This document shows positions 59,063 through 64,000 of a stretch of DNA of 64,000 nucleotides, one piece after another. The DNA is taken from NCBI RefSeq assembly GCF_018279165.1, contig NZ_CP047290.1, positions 1 to 64,000 on the forward strand. The letters are read 5' to 3'. The notes below the pieces were generated by a model. It worked only from the letters and a program-made list of their open reading frames with translations, was not told the origin of the DNA and did not search any database. This stretch comes from Falsirhodobacter algicola. GTDB taxonomy: Bacteria > Pseudomonadota > Alphaproteobacteria > Rhodobacterales > Rhodobacteraceae. Position 1 is the first letter of the stretch, and each line of letters begins with the position of its first letter. The position numbers were made by a program, and so were the translations under genes.

Positions 59063-60140
59063 CATCGTGGTGGTGGGGGGCGGCCCGGCCGGGGCGCATG
59101 CCGCCACCCGCCTTGCCGCCGCCGGGCGCGAGGTGGTGGTGCTGGAACGCAGCACCGGCCCGCATCAGAAGATCTGCGGCGAATTCCTCAGCCATGAGGC
59201 GATCTTCTATCTGAACCGCCTCGGCATCGACCCGGCGGCGATGGGGGCGGTGCCGATCCGCAGCGTCGCGCTGCTGCGCCGCGGGGCGCAGATCGCAGCC
59301 CCCCTGCCCTTCGCCGCCGCCAGCCTGTCGCGCCTGCGTCTGGACGAGGCGCTGCTGACCGCCGCCGCCGCCGCCGGGGCCAAGGTCCGGCGCGGCTGCC
59401 GCGTGCGCGCCGTCCGCCGCGCGGGCGCGGGCTGGCAGGTCGATGACGGCGGCGCGGGCCTTGCGGCGCGCCATCTGCTTCTGGCCACCGGCAAGCACGA
59501 TCTGCGCGGCTGGCGCCGCCCGCCCGGCACCCAGCCCGACCTGATCGGCTTCAAACAGCGGTTCGGCGGCGGCCCCGTCACCGACCGGGTGGAGCTGTGC
59601 CTCTTCGACGGCGGCTATTGCGGGATCGAACCGGTGGAGGATGGCGCGATCAACGTCTCGCTCCTGATCCGGCAGGGGCATTGGGCGCGGCTCGGATCGT
59701 GGGGGGCGCTGTGGGATCATCTGCTGACTTCCAACCCCGCCCTCGCCCGGCGGATGGAGGGGGCGGTGCCGCTTCTGCCGCGCCCCTTGTCCATCGCCGC
59801 GATCCCCTATGGCCATGTGCGCCGGCGCAGCGCGGGGGCGTGGCATCTGGGCGATCAGGCCGCCGTCATCCCCTCCTTTGCCGGGGACGGGATCGCGATG
59901 GCGCTGCACAGCGGCGCATTGGCCGCGCGCCATCTGATCGGGGGCGACGGCCCCGACCGGTTCCAGCGCGCCTTCGCCGCCGATGTGGGCGGGCCGGTGG
60001 CGCGGGCCACGCTGATCTCGCGGATGCTGGCGCGGCCCGCGGCGCAGGGGCCGCTGGCGGGGCTGGCCCGGCGCTGGCCGGGGCTGATGACGCGGATCGC
60101 CGCCAGCACCCGGATTCCCGCCGATCGGCTTGTCGTATGA
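59046..60140 (+). CDS. FAD-dependent oxidoreductase of the type III PKS cassette
   Basis: 364 residues, geranylgeranyl-reductase/aromatic-hydroxylase-like. The FAD motif GGGPAG is at residues ~11-16, KICGEFLS is the family's substrate-side segment, and LGDQAAVIPSFAGDGIAMALHSG is the second FAD motif. It may hydroxylate or oxidise the methylated phenol to a quinone, as SrsC does in Streptomyces, or reduce a double bond. It overlaps the methyltransferase gene by 17 bases, and the photoreceptor gene follows after 48. Confidence 0.85.
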   Translation: MTQGCDIVVVGGGPAGAHAATRLAAAGREVVVLERSTGPHQKICGEFLSHEAIFYLNRLGIDPAAMGAVPIRSVALLRRGAQIAAPLPFAAASLSRLRLDEALLTAAAAAGAKVRRGCRVRAVRRAGAGWQVDDGGAGLAARHLLLATGKHDLRGWRRPPGTQPDLIGFKQRFGGGPVTDRVELCLFDGGYCGIEPVEDGAINVSLLIRQGHWARLGSWGALWDHLLTSNPALARRMEGAVPLLPRPLSIAAIPYGHVRRRSAGAWHLGDQAAVIPSFAGDGIAMALHSGALAARHLIGGDGPDRFQRAFAADVGGPVARATLISRMLARPAAQGPLAGLARRWPGLMTRIAASTRIPADRLVV

Positions 60141-60188
60141 CCACCCCGGCCTTGTATCCACCGCCCCCCTCATGCCATATCTGCCAGC

Positions 60189-62336
60189 ATGGATGACCCG
60201 CAGCACAGCGCCCTTTCCGCAGGGGCGCCGGACCCCGATCTTCTGACGGCCTGCGACCGCGAACCGATCCATGTGCCCGGGGCCATTCAGCCCCATGGGC
60301 ATATGATCGTCGCGGATGAACGCACGCTGCGCGTCGTCGGCCGTGCCGGGCTTCCCCATCCCCGGCTCGATGCCGCGATCGGCCAGCCCCTCGCCACCGT
60401 CCTCGGCCCCGACCTCTGCGCCCGCCTGCAGGATCAGGAGGATCGCCTCGCGGTTCCCGGCGCGCTGCATCTGGACGGATCGTCCTGGGACGTGTCGGCC
60501 TTCCGTTCGGGCGACCGGCTGGTGATCGAACTCCTGCCGCAATCGCAGCAGGTGGTGCTGGATGCCGGTTTTCTGGCCCGGCTGGATCAATACGGCACGG
60601 CGCTGGAACGCGCGGCGTCCTTCGCCGAACTCTTCCACAAGGCCGCGGAGGCGTTCCGCCAGATGACCGGCTTCGACCGCGTCATGGTCTACCGCTTCGT
60701 GGAGGAGGATGCCGGCGTCGTCGTGGGCGAAAGCCTTGCGCCCGGCATGCCCGGCTTCATGAACCACCACTTCCCCGCCGGGGACATCCCGCGTCAGGCC
60801 CGCGCGCTCTATGTGCGCAACCGGGTGCGCGTGATCGCCGACATCGGCTACACCCCCCAGCCCCTGCGCGGAGAGGAGGACCTTTCGGGCCTCGATCTGA
60901 CCGATTCCGCGCTGCGCAGCGTCTCGCCCGTGCACATCCGCTATCTGCACAACATGCAGGTGGGGGCCTCGGCCTCCATCTCCATCGTGAAGGACGGGCT
61001 GCTCTGGGGGCTGATCGCCTGCCATCACCGGGTGCCGCGCGATCTGCCGCTGGCGACGCGGCTGGCCTGCCGCGCGCTTTCCACCGCGCTCGCCCGTCAG
61101 GTCCGCGCGCGCGAGGATGCCGACCTTTACCGCGCACGCATCCGCCTGCGCACCCAAGAGGATGCGATCCTCAGCCAGCTCGGCTCCGACCGCACCCTCG
61201 GCGCCTTCTTCGCCGAGGCCGGGCCGAAGATCGCCGCGCTTCTGAACGCCGACGGTTTCGCCGCCGTGCAGGGCGGCGATCTGTTCGCGACCGGCCATTG
61301 CCCCGACGCGATCGACATCCGCGCCTTGGCCGATCATGTGCGCCTGCCCGCCGCCATGCGCACCTTCGCCACGAACCAGCTGGAACGCGACTATCCCGCC
61401 GCCGCCGAGTTCCGCGCCACCGGCAGCGGCCTCGTCGCCGTCACCATGTCCACCGAGGTGCCGACCATCCTGATGTGGTTCCGGGCCGAGCATCTGCAGA
61501 CCGTCATCTGGGCCGGCAACCCGCACAAGGACATTCCCGCCGACCCCGAGGCGCAACTCAACCCCCGCACCTCCTTCGCCGAATGGAGCGAGCAGGTCAG
61601 CGGCCGCGCCCGCCCCTGGAGCCATGCCGAAGAAGAGGCCGCCGGCCGCATCGTCCGCCTGATGCTGGAGGCGCGCAACAACCGCCGCGTGCGCGAACTC
61701 AACCACGAGATCGCGACCACGCTGAAGGAGAACGAAAGCCTCCTGCGCCAGAAGGACTTCCTTCTGCGCGAGGTGAACCACCGCGTGCAGAACAGCCTGT
61801 CGCTGGTCGCGGCCTTCCTGCGCATGCAATCGCGCGAGGCCCCCGAAGAGGTGCGCACCCACCTCGCCGCCGCCGAAAGCCGCCTGAAGGCCGTCAGCCT
61901 CGTGCATCGGCGCCTGCATCAGAACGACAGCGGAGAGATCCTCGACCTCGCCCGCTACCTCGAGGATCTGTGCGACGATCTGCGCGAGACGCTGGGCCGG
62001 GGCTGGGGCGACATGCTCGACATCAGTCCGACGCCGATCCTGATCGCGACCGACCGCGCCATCAATGTGGGCCTGATCGTGAACGAGCTGGTGACCAACG
62101 CCACCAAATACGCCTATGGCGACGGCGTCGGCCCCATCGGCATCGTGCTGGAGCAGTATCGCGACAGCTTCCGCCTGATCGTCGCCGATAACGGCGTCGG
62201 GCGCGACGGCGCGGTGCGCGGCACGGGCTTCGGCTCGCGGATGCTGGGCGCGCTGGTCGAGAGGCTGAACGGCCATCTCGACATGGAGGACAACCAGCCC
62301 GGCACCCGCGCCATCCTGACCGCCCCCATCCGCTAG
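60189..62336 (+). CDS. bphP: Bacteriophytochrome histidine kinase
   Basis: 715 residues. The biliverdin-binding Cys is C22 in LLTACDREPIHVPGAIQPHG; a PAS domain follows (to ~125), then GAF with the D199-I-P motif (FPAGDIPRQARALYVRNRVR) and PHY (to ~500). The output is a HisKA_2-type kinase with H531 (LLREVNHRVQNSLSLVAAFL) and N-box IVNELVTNATKYAY. It senses red/far-red light and autophosphorylates. No heme oxygenase or response regulator gene is adjacent. It follows the polyketide cassette on the same strand, 48 bases after its last stop. Confidence 0.95.
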   Translation: MDDPQHSALSAGAPDPDLLTACDREPIHVPGAIQPHGHMIVADERTLRVVGRAGLPHPRLDAAIGQPLATVLGPDLCARLQDQEDRLAVPGALHLDGSSWDVSAFRSGDRLVIELLPQSQQVVLDAGFLARLDQYGTALERAASFAELFHKAAEAFRQMTGFDRVMVYRFVEEDAGVVVGESLAPGMPGFMNHHFPAGDIPRQARALYVRNRVRVIADIGYTPQPLRGEEDLSGLDLTDSALRSVSPVHIRYLHNMQVGASASISIVKDGLLWGLIACHHRVPRDLPLATRLACRALSTALARQVRAREDADLYRARIRLRTQEDAILSQLGSDRTLGAFFAEAGPKIAALLNADGFAAVQGGDLFATGHCPDAIDIRALADHVRLPAAMRTFATNQLERDYPAAAEFRATGSGLVAVTMSTEVPTILMWFRAEHLQTVIWAGNPHKDIPADPEAQLNPRTSFAEWSEQVSGRARPWSHAEEEAAGRIVRLMLEARNNRRVRELNHEIATTLKENESLLRQKDFLLREVNHRVQNSLSLVAAFLRMQSREAPEEVRTHLAAAESRLKAVSLVHRRLHQNDSGEILDLARYLEDLCDDLRETLGRGWGDMLDISPTPILIATDRAINVGLIVNELVTNATKYAYGDGVGPIGIVLEQYRDSFRLIVADNGVGRDGAVRGTGFGSRMLGALVERLNGHLDMEDNQPGTRAILTAPIR

Positions 62337-62440
62337 GCCCGCCTGCGACATAATTCGTGCTTTCCCAAAGGCCCACCGGCATGGCATGCCGGATGCCACC
62401 CGTGATTGTGCACGGGATCGCCGCCGGAAGGGAACCGACC

Positions 62441-63703
62441 GTGACCACAAGCCCCGCCACCTCCGCCTTCGGCCCGACGGCCGGACGGGTCGTGATCCTG
62501 TGCTGGATCGCCATCATCCTCGACGGGTTCGACCTTGTCGTGCTGGGCGCGGTGATCCCGACGCTCACCGGCGGGGCGATGCCCTTCATGACCGGGACCG
62601 AGGCGACCTTCATCGCCACCATCGGCCTTGTCGGCATGCTGTTCGGCGCGCTCGGCATCGGCGCTGCGACCGACCGGATCGGCCGCCGCCGCGCGCTGAT
62701 CGGCGCGGTGGGCGCGTTTTCGGTGCTGGCGGCGCTGTGCGGCCTTGCGCAGACCCCGGCGCAGCTTGCCACCTTCCGCTTCCTTGCCGGGGTGGGTCTG
62801 GGCGGCTGCCTTCCCATCGCCATCGCCATGGCCTCGGAATTCTCGCAGGGGCAGGCCGGGCGCGCGGCGACGCGCGTGATGACGGGCTATCACATCGGGG
62901 CGGTGGCGACGGCGCTGCTCGGTCTCGTGCTGCTGCCGCTGACGGGCTGGCGCGGGATGTTTCTGGCCGGGGCGCTGCCGGGCCTTGCGCTGGTGCCGCT
63001 GATGCTGCGCCATCTGCCCGAAAGCCCGGCCTTCCTTCTGGCCCAAGGCCGCCGCGCCGAAGCCGAGGCCATCGCCCGCAGCCAAGGCATCACCCTGACC
63101 GAGCCGGAGACCGGGCCGAAACCGTCCATGCGCACGCTGATCGCGCCGGGCTTCCTGCGCACGACGCTGGCGATCTGGCTGACCTCGTTCATGGGGCTGC
63201 TGCTCGTCTATGGGCTGAACAGCTGGCTGCCCGCGCTGATGGTCGCGGCCGATTACGGGCTGGAACGGGGGCTGTGGCTGCTCCTGCTGCTGAATGCCGG
63301 GGCGATCTGCGGGCTGTTGGTCGCCGGTCAGGTCGGCGACCGGATCGGCCTGCGCCGCGCCACGATCCTGTGGTTCGCGGCGGGGGCGGTGCTGCTGGCG
63401 CTGCTGTCGTGGAAGATGCCGGTCGCGCTGCTCTATCCGGTGGTGTTCCTGACGGGGGCGCTCGTCTTCTCGGCGCAGGTGCTGGTCTATGCCTTCACGG
63501 CGCAGCGTTATCCGGCGGCGATCCGCGCCACCGCCATCGGCATGGCGGCGGGCGTCGGACGGCTGGGCGCGATCGCGGGGCCGCTGATCGGCGGCACGCT
63601 GGTGGCGATGGGCATCGGGCACCCGTGGGGCTTTTACGCCTTCGCGGTGGTCGGCTTCCTCGGCGCGCTGGCCATGTGCCTGACGACCTCGCCGCGGCGC
63701 TGA
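62441..63703 (+). CDS. MFS transporter, aromatic acid:H+ symporter type
   Basis: 420 residues from a GTG at 62441 with GGAAGGGA upstream; an ATG at 62357 would add 28 polar residues unlike the family. Motif A is present (GAATDRIGRRRALIGA), as is the AAHS feature DGFDLVVLGAVIPTL with a charged Asp in the first segment, and a second motif-A copy GQVGDRIGLRRATI. It probably imports an aromatic or small organic acid. The 3' end overlaps the convergent xdhC by 70 bases. Confidence 0.85.
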   Translation: MTTSPATSAFGPTAGRVVILCWIAIILDGFDLVVLGAVIPTLTGGAMPFMTGTEATFIATIGLVGMLFGALGIGAATDRIGRRRALIGAVGAFSVLAALCGLAQTPAQLATFRFLAGVGLGGCLPIAIAMASEFSQGQAGRAATRVMTGYHIGAVATALLGLVLLPLTGWRGMFLAGALPGLALVPLMLRHLPESPAFLLAQGRRAEAEAIARSQGITLTEPETGPKPSMRTLIAPGFLRTTLAIWLTSFMGLLLVYGLNSWLPALMVAADYGLERGLWLLLLLNAGAICGLLVAGQVGDRIGLRRATILWFAAGAVLLALLSWKMPVALLYPVVFLTGALVFSAQVLVYAFTAQRYPAAIRATAIGMAAGVGRLGAIAGPLIGGTLVAMGIGHPWGFYAFAVVGFLGALAMCLTTSPRR

Positions 63704-64000
63704 TCCTGCGCCCCAAGGCCGCCGCGCAGCCATGCGGCGGCCACACCGACCGCGATCTGCTGGGGATGCTTGCCCAAGGCCGGATCGCCGATCGGGCAGG
63801 CGATCCGGTCCGGGTCCTGCCCAAGGGCCATCAGCCGCCGCCGGAACCGCGCCCATTTCGTGGCCGACCCGATCAGCCCCGCCGCGCCGAACCCATGCGC
63901 CAGCAGCCGGTGGCAGATCTCCAGATCGAGCGCGTGGGAGAATGTGAGCACCAGATGCTCCGCCCCCGCCGGCGCATGCGCCACGAGCCGCGCCGGATCC
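63634..64000 (-). CDS. xdhC: XdhC, xanthine dehydrogenase accessory protein (5' part outside window)
   Basis: The visible ~122 residues are the C-terminal Rossmann part of XdhC: HLVLTFSHALDLEICHRLLAHGFGAAGLIGSATKWARFRRRL and CPIGDPALGKHPQQIAVGVAAAWL. XdhC inserts the sulfurated molybdenum cofactor into xanthine dehydrogenase. Expected xdhA and xdhB genes would lie beyond 64000. The tail after VAAAWLRG is unusual (RKPTTAKA), running 70 bases into the opposite MFS gene. Confidence 0.88.
   Translation of the reverse strand, partial: DPARLVAHAPAGAEHLVLTFSHALDLEICHRLLAHGFGAAGLIGSATKWARFRRRLMALGQDPDRIACPIGDPALGKHPQQIAVGVAAAWLRGGLGAQDQRRGEVVRHMASAPRKPTTAKA

Noticed and set aside
62357-62440. ATG start for the aromatic-acid MFS gene
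   Set aside because: It adds 28 polar residues not expected before the first membrane segment and lacks a ribosome site; the GTG at 62441 has a strong one.
58677-62450. 1257-codon open frame on the - strand
   Set aside because: Antisense to the flavoprotein and bacteriophytochrome genes, whose motifs are intact; low-complexity composition and no domain.
1-64000. tRNA, rRNA, insertion sequences, CRISPR arrays or prophage genes
   Set aside because: No cloverleaf-like sequence, transposase, integrase or spaced repeat array was recognised by reading either strand.

Overview
The window is very GC-rich chromosomal DNA, and most operons have genes joined by 4-base ATGA or GTGA overlaps. Gene content points to an alphaproteobacterium of the Rhodobacter/Paracoccus group: an RTX-Hint secreted protein, a full C-P lyase set with a DUF1045 gene, a fused TVP38/FAD oxidoreductase, and a bacteriophytochrome kinase. 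This assignment is inferred from gene types, not from a marker gene. I saw no rRNA, tRNA, insertion sequence, phage gene or CRISPR array.

Layout. 1-6.8 kb: end of a CBS-domain protein, a divergent MFS exporter/TetR pair, a secreted RTX-Hint protein, a YdeP-type molybdopterin oxidoreductase and a small companion gene. 6.8-18.3 kb: phosphonate utilisation in several transcription units: phnM; a DUF1045 2H-phosphoesterase-like gene; phnGHIJKLN; the regulator phnF; and the transporter phnCDEE. phnO and phnP are absent from the cluster. 18.3-24.7 kb: a small secreted protein, a DUF3500 protein with an exported partner, and a three-subunit membrane sugar/alcohol dehydrogenase (Tat-exported small subunit, GMC flavoprotein, triheme cytochrome c). 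24.7-27.8 kb: thiM-thiE-thiD-tenA behind a TPP riboswitch. 27.7-37.8 kb: a SelD-associated-type flavoprotein, a DUF302 protein, an FG-GAP-like protein, and an operon resembling the E. coli ydjZ-ynjBCDF region, then a TetR/peroxiredoxin pair.

37.9-42.7 kb: glutathionyl-hydroquinone reductase, then a three-gene ABC importer with a textbook Pho box, probably an organophosphonate rather than an iron system. 42.7-51.3 kb: a BadF-type kinase, an SLC13-type permease, a type II NADH dehydrogenase fused to an NTF2-like domain, ybbA-ybbP, and tesA, whose start codon overlaps that of ybbA on the other strand. 51.3-57.1 kb: a ferric-siderophore importer (ATPase, two permeases, binding protein, TonB receptor). 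57.3-62.3 kb: a type III polyketide synthase, a methyltransferase and a flavoprotein, followed by a bacteriophytochrome histidine kinase. 62.4-64 kb: an aromatic-acid-type MFS permease and the C-terminal part of XdhC.

Two themes stand out. First, phosphorus scavenging: candidate PhoB sites precede phnC, phnM and the second importer, and a palindrome that could bind PhnF lies before phnG. DUF1045 may supply the missing cyclic-phosphodiesterase step. Second, a compact type III PKS-methyltransferase-flavoprotein cassette, resembling the logic of streptomycete srsABC, sits directly upstream of a red-light photoreceptor kinase and divergent from a siderophore receptor. Its product is unknown; it is the best candidate here for an undescribed pathway.
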